Source of the DNA: Tateyamaria omphalii | Lineage (GTDB): Bacteria > Pseudomonadota > Alphaproteobacteria > Rhodobacterales > Rhodobacteraceae | NCBI RefSeq assembly: GCF_019802125.1 | Contig: NZ_JAHVHT010000004.1 | Coordinates: 124,001 to 188,000 of the forward strand | Direction of reading: 5' to 3' | DNA: 64,000 bases | Part shown: in pieces, positions 53,242 to 60,911 of the stretch | Numbering within the stretch: position 1 is the stretch's first letter | How the letters are laid out: each line of letters starts with the position of its first letter | Notes under the pieces: generated by a model | The model's database searches: none | Seen by the model: the letters and a program-made list of their open reading frames with translations, nothing else | What the model was told of the DNA's origin: nothing | Program-made: the position numbers and the translations under genes

Positions 53242-53286
53242 GTTTCTTCTGACCCGAAATACGACGGGGTCCGGGGCAGCGCCCCG
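53242..53286 (+). repeat. dispersed repeat A, copy 4 with hairpin
   Basis: TTTCTTCTGACCCGAAATAC is followed by CGGGG and the hairpin CCGGGGC-AGC-GCCCCGG (53270-53286). It begins 6 bases past the preceding stop and lies upstream of the DUF1244 gene. Confidence 0.85.
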
Positions 53287-53315
53287 GTCCGACCCCAACA
53301 AAAAGGACCACACAT

Positions 53316-53630
53316 ATGGACGACCAAACCCGCATCGAACTGGAAGCCGCCGCCTTCCGCCGCCTGCGCCAGCACCTGATGGAGGACCGCACGGACGTCC
53401 AGAACATCGACATGATGAACCTGACGGGTTTCTGTCGAAACTGCCTGTCACGTTGGTATCAGGAAGCGGCGGCAGAAAAGGGGATCGAGATGTCCAAGGA
53501 TGCCGCCCGCGAGACGTTTTACGGCATGACCATGGCCGAGTGGAAAACCAATTACCAGACCGAAGCATCAGATGCGCAAAAGGCCGAGTTCAAGGACGCC
53601 TTCGCCCAGAACGTCGGTGACAAGGGATGA
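53316..53630 (+). CDS. DUF1244 protein
   Basis: A 104-residue soluble protein with the DUF1244 pattern: FRRLRQHLMEDRTDVQNIDMMNLTGFCRNCLSRWYQ (landmarks VQNIDMMNLTGFCRNCL, FYGMTMAEWK). The paired cysteines (CRNC) could bind metal or be redox active. Function is unknown. AAAGGAC precedes the ATG, and its TGA overlaps the start of the OsmC gene in ATGA, so they are co-translated. Confidence 0.85.
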   Translation: MDDQTRIELEAAAFRRLRQHLMEDRTDVQNIDMMNLTGFCRNCLSRWYQEAAAEKGIEMSKDAARETFYGMTMAEWKTNYQTEASDAQKAEFKDAFAQNVGDKG

Positions 53631-54217
53631 GCTACCGCGTCGGCGCCCGCGCCGCAGATGCCCTGCCCCCAACGGCCTTCACCCCCGCCCCGTTCAAACG
53701 GGCCAAGGCCCCCGACCCGCTGCAATTCGAGGTCAATCTCGTGGCCGAAGCGGGCACCAAACAGCACAAGACAGGCTCGGTGTCCGTCAACATTCCCGGC
53801 TTCTCGCCCCTGACGCTCTATTGCGATGAACAGCCGCCCGTGGGTGAGGATCAGGCGCCGCCGCCGCTGGCGTATTTCTGCGCCGGTATCGGGTTCTGCC
53901 TGATGACCCACCTCACCGACATCTACACCGCCCGCAAGATCGAGATTACGTCGCTGAAGTTGGAACAACGGGTGCGCTTTGCCACGAACCTAGGCCACAT
54001 GCGCGACTTCGGGCACACGACGGATGGTAAAACCGAACTGGTCGAAACCCATGTGTTGATCGAAAGCCCCGAACCGCGGGACAAGATCGAAGCGCTTCTG
54101 GCCGAAGCCGAAGGCGCCTGCATGGCCCATTTCGCCCTGCGCAACCCGATCCCCTGGACCACTCGGCTGGTGCACAACGGCGCCGAAACAGTCAGCCACT
54201 CCGGGAACGGGGCTTAA
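53627..54217 (+). CDS. OsmC-family protein
   Basis: A 196-residue OsmC/Ohr-superfamily protein. The central helix carries AGIGFCLMTHLTDI, with Cys, and a second Cys lies in EGACMAHFALRNP. In OsmC/Ohr proteins two such cysteines reduce organic peroxides, though the wider family has other roles. The N-terminal region (about 1-35, Pro/Ala-rich) is longer than in OsmC itself. It overlaps the DUF1244 gene by ATGA. A dispersed hairpin follows its stop by 8 bases. Confidence 0.82.
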   Translation: MSYRVGARAADALPPTAFTPAPFKRAKAPDPLQFEVNLVAEAGTKQHKTGSVSVNIPGFSPLTLYCDEQPPVGEDQAPPPLAYFCAGIGFCLMTHLTDIYTARKIEITSLKLEQRVRFATNLGHMRDFGHTTDGKTELVETHVLIESPEPRDKIEALLAEAEGACMAHFALRNPIPWTTRLVHNGAETVSHSGNGA

Positions 54218-54224
54218 ATCGTAA

Positions 54225-54243
54225 GGCGGAGGTGTCCTCCGCC
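54225..54243. repeat. hairpin related to repeat B between OsmC and NfeD genes
   Basis: GGCGGAGG-TGT-CCTCCGCC is a perfect 8-bp stem followed by CTACC, as in the pheS and pheT hairpins. It lies in a 33-bp convergent gap. Confidence 0.75.
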
Positions 54244-54250
54244 CTACCCC

Positions 54251-54535
54251 TCAATCATTGATGTCACGCTCGACAATCCGCACCTGCCCGCGGCGCACAC
54301 CTAGAACGTTGCGCAGGGCCAACGCAGCGACGACCGAGGACACGGCAAAGAGCAGAAGCAGCGCGGGCAACCCCGCCCCGATCCAGCCCAGCGCCCCGAA
54401 ACCCAGAGCCACCCCGACGACCACCGCTCCCACGGCCAACCCAAGGAACACGAACACAGGCACGAAGACTTCGATAATGGCCAGCACCAGGGCGGCCACG
54501 ATCCACACCCACCAGATACTCCACAAAGCCGTCAT
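54251..54535 (-). CDS. NfeD-family membrane protein (YbbJ-like)
   Basis: A 94-residue protein with three or so membrane helices (about residues 6-24, 27-48 and 52-72) and a short C-terminal tail (VRRGQVRIVERDIND) in place of a full OB-fold domain. Short NfeD proteins act with stomatin-like SPFH proteins. Its ATG overlaps the stop of the SPFH gene (TAATG), confirming the pair. Confidence 0.85.
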   Translation of the reverse strand: MTALWSIWWVWIVAALVLAIIEVFVPVFVFLGLAVGAVVVGVALGFGALGWIGAGLPALLLLFAVSSVVAALALRNVLGVRRGQVRIVERDIND

Positions 54536-55428
54536 TACGCTTTCCTCCCTTTCAACATGCCAAAGGCTTCACCAAACGCATCCATCGCACTCGACGGCAG
54601 AACAATGGTCTGCTGCCCGGCACCCGATGCGATGGTCGACACCGCGTCGACCTGCTTGAGCGCCACCTGATACTGCGCCGCCTCAATCCCGTGGGACGCA
54701 ATAGCCTCAGCCACAACTTGGGTCGCATAGGCTTCCGCCTCCGCTTCGACCCGGCGCGCCTTGGCCGCTTGCTCGGCGGCATAGAGTTCCGCATCCGCGT
54801 TCAGTTCCATGGCGCGCTTGTTGCCCTCGGCCTCGGTCACCGCCGCACGACGGGCACGCTCGGCATTCAACTGCTGCAACATCGCATCGCGCGTCGCCTT
54901 GTCGAGGTTCACGTCCAGGATCTCGGCCCGCGTGACCTCAATACCCCAATCATTCACGGCCTCCTCGACCAGATGCTTGATCTGGTCGATCAGCTGCGAC
55001 CGGTTCGACTGCACCTCGTCCAGTTCCATCTTACCAATCTCGGCACGAACGATACCGGCCACGGTTGTCTGCACGGCCCCATCCACGTCGCGGATACGAT
55101 ACACCGTCCGCTCAGGCTCGGTCACGCGGTAAAAGATGCTGGTTTCGACCTGCACCAACACGTTGTCCGACGTGATGGCGTCCTGGTTTGCATTGGGCAG
55201 CTGCCGCTCCAGCACCGACACCTTGTGGCGCACCACGTCCAGAAACGGCACGATGAAGTTGATGCCGGGGCCAAGGACCGAATGCAGACGGCCAAAGCGT
55301 TCGACCACGAACTTGTCCGCTTGCGGCACGATCCGCACGCCCAGAAACAGACATACCAACAGGAAAACAGCTGCAAGAATCAGGATCAGATTCTCGCTCA
55401 AAAGGCTCAGGATGATCTCTTCATTCAT
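54535..55428 (-). CDS. qmcA: SPFH/stomatin-like membrane protein (QmcA-like)
   Basis: A 297-residue SPFH protein. One N-terminal membrane helix (about residues 10-27, LIL-rich) is followed by the SPFH domain (VRIVPQADKFVVERFGRLHSVLGPGINFIVPFLD; landmark ERFGRLHSVLGPG). A long helical coiled coil (RDAMLQQLNAERARRAAVTEAEGNKRAMELNADAE) and a hydrophobic C-terminus complete it. These proteins form large cage-like rings in the membrane and influence lipid order and FtsH-type proteolysis. It is coupled to the NfeD gene, as in E. coli qmcA-ybbJ. Confidence 0.92.
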   Translation of the reverse strand: MNEEIILSLLSENLILILAAVFLLVCLFLGVRIVPQADKFVVERFGRLHSVLGPGINFIVPFLDVVRHKVSVLERQLPNANQDAITSDNVLVQVETSIFYRVTEPERTVYRIRDVDGAVQTTVAGIVRAEIGKMELDEVQSNRSQLIDQIKHLVEEAVNDWGIEVTRAEILDVNLDKATRDAMLQQLNAERARRAAVTEAEGNKRAMELNADAELYAAEQAAKARRVEAEAEAYATQVVAEAIASHGIEAAQYQVALKQVDAVSTIASGAGQQTIVLPSSAMDAFGEAFGMLKGRKA

Positions 55429-55473
55429 TTAATTCGTCCCTTGATGTTAATATAGTTCACATTCTCAGATGGG

Positions 55474-55514
55474 AATAAAAAGCCCGCTTTTCAAGGGATA
55501 ATCGAAAAGCGGGC
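55474..55514 (-). terminator. intrinsic terminator of the D-amino-acid operon
   Basis: On the minus strand GCCCGCTTTTC (55504-55514) pairs with GAAAAGCGGGC (55482-55492), an 11-bp stem, followed by TTTTTATTCCC. It lies 14 bases past the dat stop. Confidence 0.93.
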
Positions 55515-55528
55515 CTTAAATCGGGGGG

Positions 55529-56392
55529 TTAGATGGCAGCCTTGCGGCTCTCATCCAGATAGATTTCGCGCAGACGAGGGGCCACGCGACCGGGCACGCC
55601 TTCGCCCAGTTTTTCGCCGTCGATCTCGACCACCGGCATCACGAAGGTCGACGCCGAGGTGATGAACGCCTCATCCGCCTCGCGCGCCTCTTCAATGGTG
55701 AAATTGCGCTCTTCAACCTCCATCTGCGCTTCTTTGGCGAAACGCAGCACAGCCGCACGGGTGATACCATGCAAAATGTCGTTCGACCGGGCGCGCGTGA
55801 TGATCTTGTTGCCCTTCACGATGTAGGCGTTGTTCGAGGTGCCCTCGGTCACGAACCCGTCCTGGATCATCCAGGCGTCATCGGCCCCCGCTTTCTTCGC
55901 CATCATCTTGCCCATGGACGGGTACAGCAACTGAACCGTCTTGATGTCACGGCGACCCCAGCGGATATCGTCGATGCTTATGACCTTCATGCCTTTCTTG
56001 GCAGCCGGATTGTCGGCCAGACCCGGCTTGTTCTGCGTGAACAGGACAATGGTCGGCGCGGTGGTTTCGGGATCAGGAAACACAAAATCCCGATCATCCG
56101 GCGCGCCACGGGTAATCTGAAGATAGATCATGCCTTCTTCGATCCCGTTCAGGCGCACCAACTCGCGATGCACCTCAAGCAGGTCCTCTTTCGAGATCGG
56201 CGACTGCATCTCCAACTCGTCCAGCGAACGTTGCAGCCGCACGGCGTGACCGTCAAAGTCGATCAGCTTGCCGTCCAGAACGGATGTCACTTCATAGACC
56301 CCATCGGCCATCAGGAACCCCCGGTCAAAGATCGACACCTTCGCCTCGGTCTCGGGCAGGTACTCTCCGTTTACATATACGGTCCGGGTCAT
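55529..56392 (-). CDS. dat: D-amino-acid aminotransferase
   Basis: A 287-residue fold-type IV PLP transaminase. It starts TVYVNGEYLPETEAKVSIFDRGFLMADGVYEV, and the catalytic Lys is about residue 151 (RRDIKTVQLLYPSMGK). EGTSNNAYIV (Glu about 183) contacts the PLP ring, and the C-terminal block is EAFITSASTFVMPVVEIDG. The FDRG and DIK-QLLYP pattern and length fit D-alanine aminotransferases more than the branched-chain type. It moves amino groups between D-amino acids and 2-oxoglutarate, producing D-glutamate. It lies downstream of dgcN-dgcA on the same strand and is followed by a strong terminator. Confidence 0.88.
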   Translation of the reverse strand: MTRTVYVNGEYLPETEAKVSIFDRGFLMADGVYEVTSVLDGKLIDFDGHAVRLQRSLDELEMQSPISKEDLLEVHRELVRLNGIEEGMIYLQITRGAPDDRDFVFPDPETTAPTIVLFTQNKPGLADNPAAKKGMKVISIDDIRWGRRDIKTVQLLYPSMGKMMAKKAGADDAWMIQDGFVTEGTSNNAYIVKGNKIITRARSNDILHGITRAAVLRFAKEAQMEVEERNFTIEEAREADEAFITSASTFVMPVVEIDGEKLGEGVPGRVAPRLREIYLDESRKAAI

Positions 56393-56488
56393 GGGCTTGG
56401 CTCCTTGGGGCAGATCTGTGCGCGTGGCGTTATGTTACGAATTCGATGGACGCAAGGGGCGCAGGCGCACTGTCGCACCCCAGCGGGG

Positions 56489-57454
56489 TCAGCCCCACAG
56501 GGCGGCCGTGGGCGGATGCACCCCGGCCTCATCAAAGACCAGCGGCGCCTCACGATCCTCCGCCAGTAGCAAAGGCCCGTCCAGATCGGTCACTGCCGCC
56601 CCCTGCGCCACAAGCGTTGCGGGCGCCATGGCAAGGGACGAGCCGACCATGCAGCCCACCATGATGTCGTACCCTTCGGCCCGCGCCGCATCGCGTAGCG
56701 CCAGCGCCTCGGTCAGCCCACCGGTCTTGTCGACCTTAATGTTCACCATGTCGTACTTGCCCTTCAGCGCGGGCAGGTCCGACCGGTCATGGCAGGATTC
56801 GTCTGCACAAACAGGCACAGGACGTTCCATCCCGATCAACGCTTCGTCATCCCCGGCGGGCAAGGGCTGCTCGACCATCTGCACCCCCAGACGCACCAGA
56901 TGCGGGGCCAGATCGGCATAGACCTCCGCCGACCACCCTTCATTGGCATCCACGATGATGCGGGACTTGGGCGCACCCGCCCGCACCGCCTCAAGCCGGG
57001 GCATGTCATCCGGCGTGCCCAGCTTGATCTTCAGCAAGGGCCGATGCGCATGCTCCGCCGCCTGCTTTTTCATCGCGTCGGGCGTGTCCAACGACAGGGT
57101 ATAGGCGGTGATCTCCGGCCCAGGTGCCGTCAAACCAGCCAGATCCCAAGCGCGCTTGCCCGCGCGCTTCGCCTCCAGATCCCACAATGCACAATCCACA
57201 GCATTGCGCGCCGCACCGGCAGGCAGCAGATCATAAAGCCCGTCGCGGGTCAGAACACCTGACAAACTCTCAATCTCTGCCGTCACGCTGTCCACCGTCT
57301 CGTCATAGCGGGCATAGGGCACACATTCCCCCCACCCGCTATGCGCGCCATCCGACACCCGCACGGTCAACACGTGCGCCTCGGTCCGCGACCCCCGCGA
57401 AATGGTAAAGGCCTGCGCCAGCCGAAACACGTCCCGCGTCACTTCGATGCGCAT
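56489..57454 (-). CDS. dgcA: N-acetyl-D-glutamate racemase (DgcA) / dipeptide-epimerase-like enolase
   Basis: A 321-residue enolase-superfamily enzyme. Catalytic KxK is Lys142 and Lys144 (LLKIKLG). The metal ligands are Asp169 (VDANEGW), Glu195 (VEQPLP) and Asp218 (CADES), and the second acid/base Lys is about 240 (VNIKVDKTGG). This is the L-Ala-D/L-Glu epimerase type. Because DgcN lies directly upstream, the preferred assignment is DgcA, which racemises N-acetyl-D-glutamate to N-acetyl-L-glutamate; a muropeptide epimerase is the alternative. The ATG at 57454 starts at the family N-terminus; the frame open to 57784 runs back into dgcN. Confidence 0.85.
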   Translation of the reverse strand: MRIEVTRDVFRLAQAFTISRGSRTEAHVLTVRVSDGAHSGWGECVPYARYDETVDSVTAEIESLSGVLTRDGLYDLLPAGAARNAVDCALWDLEAKRAGKRAWDLAGLTAPGPEITAYTLSLDTPDAMKKQAAEHAHRPLLKIKLGTPDDMPRLEAVRAGAPKSRIIVDANEGWSAEVYADLAPHLVRLGVQMVEQPLPAGDDEALIGMERPVPVCADESCHDRSDLPALKGKYDMVNIKVDKTGGLTEALALRDAARAEGYDIMVGCMVGSSLAMAPATLVAQGAAVTDLDGPLLLAEDREAPLVFDEAGVHPPTAALWG

Positions 57455-57519
57455 AGGTCCACCCTTCCCTGTTTCAAAAAATCCTCCCCGAAGGGCCGGC
57501 TGGCCAAGTGGCCGGACAC

Positions 57520-58518
57520 TCAGGATGTCAGCGCGTCCACCAGCTTGCCAGCCCCAAAACGGAATGGATCGGTCGCAGGCAGCCCCATGCGCTCCTCGAT
57601 CTCCGCCAAACACGCCCGCGCCGCATCTTCGTCCAACGCCTTGGTGTTCACCGACACCCCGGCTACAAAGCAACCCGGGTTCGCCACCTGCGCAATCGGC
57701 AACGCCGTATCCCGCAACTGTTCCAGCGTCGGCAACCCGTAATGCGGCAACCCGCGCATATGGGTCCTTGTCGGCTCGTGGCACAGGATCAGCGCATCGG
57801 GCTGCCCGCCATGGATCAGAGCCATGGTCACACCGGAGTAGGACACGTGAAACAGGCTGCCCTGCCCCTCGATATGATCCCAGTGATCATCATCATTGTC
57901 CGGGGTCAGATACTCGACCGCACCCGCCATGAAATCCGCAATGACCGCGTCCAGCGGCACGCCCTTGCCGGTGATCAGAATGCCCGTCTGGCCCGTCGCC
58001 CGGAAATCCGAGTTCATGCCGCGGTCGCGCATCTCGGCATCCATCGACATTGCGGTGTACATCTTACCGCAGGAACAGTCGGTACCAATCGCCAGCACCC
58101 GCTTGCCGCTGCGCTTCTTGCCGTTGGCGATGGGGTAGGCAATCGTCGGCACACGCACGTCATGCAGCGTGCCGCCATTCACCTTCGCGGCCGACTGCAG
58201 CTCGTTTTCGTCCCTGAGCAGATTGTGCAAACCAGCAGCAAGGTCGTAGCCCATCTGCAGCGCCTGCACCAAGACAACCTTCCACTTATCCGAGATCACG
58301 CCGCCCCGGTTCGCCACGCCGATCACAAGCGTCTTGGCACCAGCAGCCAGACCCTCTTCCAGGGTCATATCGGTCAAGCCCATATCGGCACCACAGCCTT
58401 CCAGCCGGATCTGGCCCACCGCGTTTTCGGGACGCCAATCCTTGATCCCTTGCGCAACCTTGGCCGCCAGCTGGTCCGGCGCATCACCCAAAAACAAAAG
58501 ATACGGTGTTTGAATCAT
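57520..58518 (-). CDS. dgcN: D-glutamate N-acetyltransferase DgcN (DUF1611)
   Basis: A 332-residue DUF1611 protein. The N-terminal Rossmann-like part has VIGVANRGGVISDKW, and a P-loop-like GTDCSCGK lies at about residues 145-152. ATGQTGILITGKGVPLDAVIADFMAGAVE (landmark GQTGILITGKGVPLDA) and LCHEPTRTHMRG are family blocks. DgcN has been described as the enzyme that acetylates D-glutamate, using acetyl-CoA, in marine bacteria. It is the first gene of dgcN-dgcA, 65 bases ahead of dgcA, with AGGGGA before the ATG at 58518. It is divergent from mcl1. Confidence 0.87.
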   Translation of the reverse strand: MIQTPYLLFLGDAPDQLAAKVAQGIKDWRPENAVGQIRLEGCGADMGLTDMTLEEGLAAGAKTLVIGVANRGGVISDKWKVVLVQALQMGYDLAAGLHNLLRDENELQSAAKVNGGTLHDVRVPTIAYPIANGKKRSGKRVLAIGTDCSCGKMYTAMSMDAEMRDRGMNSDFRATGQTGILITGKGVPLDAVIADFMAGAVEYLTPDNDDDHWDHIEGQGSLFHVSYSGVTMALIHGGQPDALILCHEPTRTHMRGLPHYGLPTLEQLRDTALPIAQVANPGCFVAGVSVNTKALDEDAARACLAEIEERMGLPATDPFRFGAGKLVDALTS

Positions 58519-58597
58519 CTGACATCCCCTTGGTCGTTGCGCGACAGTCTACGCAAGCCCGATGCAAGCACATCGCGAAACACACCCGAAATCAGCC

Positions 58598-58611
58598 AAT
58601 CTTCGAAGATT
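58598..58611. promoter_or_regulatory. 14-bp palindrome between dgcN and mcl1
   Basis: AATCTTCGAAGATT is a perfect palindrome in the 257-bp divergent gap, and a half-site AATCTTCG recurs at 58670-58677. It is a candidate operator for dgcN, mcl1 or both. TTGCAA and TTGCGG also occur at 58691-58710. No regulator gene is adjacent. Confidence 0.5.
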
Positions 58612-58775
58612 TGTGCGCAATTTGGCGATCTGTGGAATTTTCTCGCACCGCACAACCAAGACACCACAGAATCTTCGCGCCATGCTGCACTTGCAAAATC
58701 ACCCTTGCGGCCACAAGCGCAATTTAATACCAGCCAAAGCAGCCAAAACGAAATTATCTTACCAAAGGTCGCGCC

Positions 58776-59735
58776 ATGTCATTCCGCCTACAACCGACGC
58801 CCCCTGCCCGCCCCAACCGCTGCCAGCTCTTCGGCCCGGGTTCGCGCCCCGCGATCTTTGAAAAGATGGCAGGCTCCGCCGCTGACGTCATCAACCTCGA
58901 CCTCGAAGACAGCGTCGCCCCCTCCGACAAGGACAGCGCACGCGCCAACGTAATCGAAGCCATCGGCAACATCGACTGGGGCACCAAGACACTCAGCGTC
59001 CGGATCAACGGCCTCGACACGCCATACTGGTACCGCGACGTGGTGGACCTGCTGGAGCAAGCCAGCGACCGCCTCGACCAGATCATGATCCCCAAGGTCG
59101 GGTGTGCCGCAGACATCTACGCCGTTGACGCACTCGTCACCGCCATCGAGGCCGCCAAGGGGCGCAGCAAGAAGATCACCTTCGAAGTCATCATCGAATC
59201 CGCCGCCGGCATCGCCCATGTCGAAGAAATCGCCGCCGCCTCCCCCCGCCTGGCCGCCATGTCGCTCGGTGCTGCAGACTTTGCCGCCTCCATGGGCATG
59301 GCAACCACGGGCATCGGCGGCACGCAAGCCAACTACTACATGCTGCACGAAGGGCAAAAACACTGGTCCGACCCATGGCACTGGGCGCAGGCCGCCATCG
59401 TTGCCGCCTGCCGCACCCACGGTGTCCTGCCGGTCGATGGCCCCTTCGGCGACTTCTCGGATGACGAAGGGTTCCGTGCGCAAGCCCTGCGCTCGGCCAC
59501 GCTGGGCATGGTCGGCAAATGGGCCATCCACCCCAAACAGGTCGCACTGGCCAACGACGTCTTCACCCCATCGGAAGAGGCCGTGACCGAAGCCCGCGAA
59601 ATCCTCGCCGCCATGGAAGAGGCGAAGGCCAAGGGCGAAGGCGCCACAGTCTACAAAGGTCGCCTCGTCGACATTGCCTCGATTAAGCAGGCGGAAGTGA
59701 TCGTGCGGCAATCCGAGATGATTGCGAGCACCTGA
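58776..59735 (+). CDS. mcl1: L-malyl-CoA / beta-methylmalyl-CoA lyase
   Basis: A 319-residue HpcH/HpaI-aldolase-family lyase, matching the length and pattern of Mcl1 from Rhodobacter. Landmarks are RCQLFGPGSRPAIFEKMAGSAADVINLDLEDSVAP (short form PGSRPAIFEKM and DLEDSVAP), the FEVIIESAAG metal-binding Glu, and GKWAIHPKQVALAN. It cleaves beta-methylmalyl-CoA to glyoxylate and propionyl-CoA, and L-malyl-CoA to glyoxylate and acetyl-CoA, in the ethylmalonyl-CoA pathway that replaces the glyoxylate shunt. AAAGGT precedes the ATG. A hairpin follows the stop. Confidence 0.94.
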   Translation: MSFRLQPTPPARPNRCQLFGPGSRPAIFEKMAGSAADVINLDLEDSVAPSDKDSARANVIEAIGNIDWGTKTLSVRINGLDTPYWYRDVVDLLEQASDRLDQIMIPKVGCAADIYAVDALVTAIEAAKGRSKKITFEVIIESAAGIAHVEEIAAASPRLAAMSLGAADFAASMGMATTGIGGTQANYYMLHEGQKHWSDPWHWAQAAIVAACRTHGVLPVDGPFGDFSDDEGFRAQALRSATLGMVGKWAIHPKQVALANDVFTPSEEAVTEAREILAAMEEAKAKGEGATVYKGRLVDIASIKQAEVIVRQSEMIAST

Positions 59736-59747
59736 TCTACAAAACAT

Positions 59748-59771
59748 GCGCGTGCCGAAAACGGCGCGCGC
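59748..59771 (+). terminator. hairpin after mcl1 (possible terminator)
   Basis: GCGCGTGCCG (59748-59757) pairs with CGGCGCGCGC (59762-59771) with one wobble and an AAAA loop, 13 bases past the mcl1 stop. There is no T-tract. Confidence 0.5.
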
Positions 59772-59853
59772 ACCCAATGAATACCAGCGCGCCGTAGCAC
59801 CAGGCTCTGAAACGTCGTATTGATGCTGCACACGGTATCTGAGGGCGCGCAAA

Positions 59854-60255
59854 ATGATCGGCTACACGATTGTCGGCACAAAGGATCTGCCAAAGGCCAA
59901 GGCCTTCTACGATCCCCTCTTCACCCATATGAATCTGCCCCTGTGCTTCGAAGACGCACAGGTGGCCTCTTGGGGGGATAAAACTGACGATACGGTCCCG
60001 CGCTTCTTCGTCTGCTACCCGTTCGACGACCAGCCCGCCACGGTGGGCAACGGCTCAATGACAGCGTTCCGCGTTGAAACGGCATCCGACGTCGACGCGC
60101 TCCACGATCTCGCGATCCGCAGCGGTGGAGCAGACGAAGGCAAACCTGGCTTCCGACCCGAAGCCTACGGTGACAAATTCTACGTGGCCTACGTGCGGGA
60201 TCTCGATGGCAACAAACTCGCCTTCGCCTGCTATGACGGGAAATCCAACCCCTAA
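59854..60255 (+). CDS. VOC-family (glyoxalase-like) protein
   Basis: A 133-residue vicinal-oxygen-chelate protein. It starts MIGYTIVGTKDLPKAKAFYDPLF, the first beta-alpha-beta unit; the second unit ends with FYVAYVRDLDGNKLAFACYDG, the usual YVRDPDGN(K/L) block with a metal-binding Glu replaced by Lys-Leu-Ala (NKLAF). Missing the classical metal Glu means enzymatic glyoxalase activity is doubtful. Such small VOC proteins are numerous and mostly uncharacterised. It may be co-transcribed with mcl1 across a 118-base gap if the intervening hairpin is leaky. Confidence 0.82.
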   Translation: MIGYTIVGTKDLPKAKAFYDPLFTHMNLPLCFEDAQVASWGDKTDDTVPRFFVCYPFDDQPATVGNGSMTAFRVETASDVDALHDLAIRSGGADEGKPGFRPEAYGDKFYVAYVRDLDGNKLAFACYDGKSNP

Positions 60256-60285
60256 CGTCCGAAACAAAAAGGGATGGAGGGTGGG

Positions 60286-60310
60286 GTGTCTTTGGCAAAA
60301 GCCAAAGCAC
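60286..60310. terminator. bidirectional hairpin between VOC and transglycosylase genes
   Basis: CTTTGGC-AAAA-GCCAAAG (60290-60307) is perfect, extended by GTG/CAC (60286-60288 with 60308-60310). On the minus strand CCCTTTTTGTTTC follows further on. It serves two convergent genes. Confidence 0.6.
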
Positions 60311-60325
60311 GTCACCCAGACAGCC

Positions 60326-60802
60326 CTAGTCCGGCCAGACCTTGCGCCCGTCCACGCCCGTTTCCTCGATCAGCCCCAAGCGCTTGGCCTCGTAGTAGTA
60401 CCCGCGGGCATACCACATCACGGCCTCGTCCATGTCTCCGCCCGACACCAGCCACGCGCCCCGCAAATAGCGCGTCGCGTATTTCAGATTGGTCTCTGCA
60501 TCCAGCAGGTCACTCGGCTGCCCCCGAAACCCCATGCTACGGGCGGTTGCGGGCAAGATCTGCATCAACCCGTAATATGGTCCATTTCGTGCCCACGGGC
60601 GATGCGTGCTTTCCCGTATGACCACGCGCTGCACAAGTGCGACAGGCACGTCATTCTCGGCAGCAGCAGCCTCGATCTGAGCACGCAGCTCCGGCGTTTC
60701 GTTGGGGTAAAGCGGCACGGCCGACACGGGCGGCGCCTCGGGTTCGGGTGCGGAACAGGCCGCCAGCACGGCCAGGCAACAGATCATGAGAAAGCGTTTC
60801 AT
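60326..60802 (-). CDS. lytic transglycosylase-domain lipoprotein
   Basis: A 158-residue lipoprotein. The lipobox LAAC places the lipidated Cys at about residue 16 after MKRFLMICCLAVLAA. The SLT domain follows: catalytic Glu about 64 in RVVIRESTHRPWA, then GLMQILPATARSMGF and NLKYATRYLRGAW. It cleaves peptidoglycan glycan strands, forming 1,6-anhydro ends, and probably sits on the inner leaflet of the outer membrane. At this length it is a minimal SLT enzyme with no extra substrate domain. The residue after Cys is Ser, which favours outer-membrane sorting. Confidence 0.9.
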   Translation of the reverse strand: MKRFLMICCLAVLAACSAPEPEAPPVSAVPLYPNETPELRAQIEAAAAENDVPVALVQRVVIRESTHRPWARNGPYYGLMQILPATARSMGFRGQPSDLLDAETNLKYATRYLRGAWLVSGGDMDEAVMWYARGYYYEAKRLGLIEETGVDGRKVWPD

Positions 60803-60911
60803 GGCTTCCCCCTACCCGCCCGTCCGGGCAAAATCCACGCACACAGACGTGATTGGGCAAGGCTCCGCCCACATGCTTCCCTTCGCCCGAAAAAACTGCC
60901 GGAGACCCACC

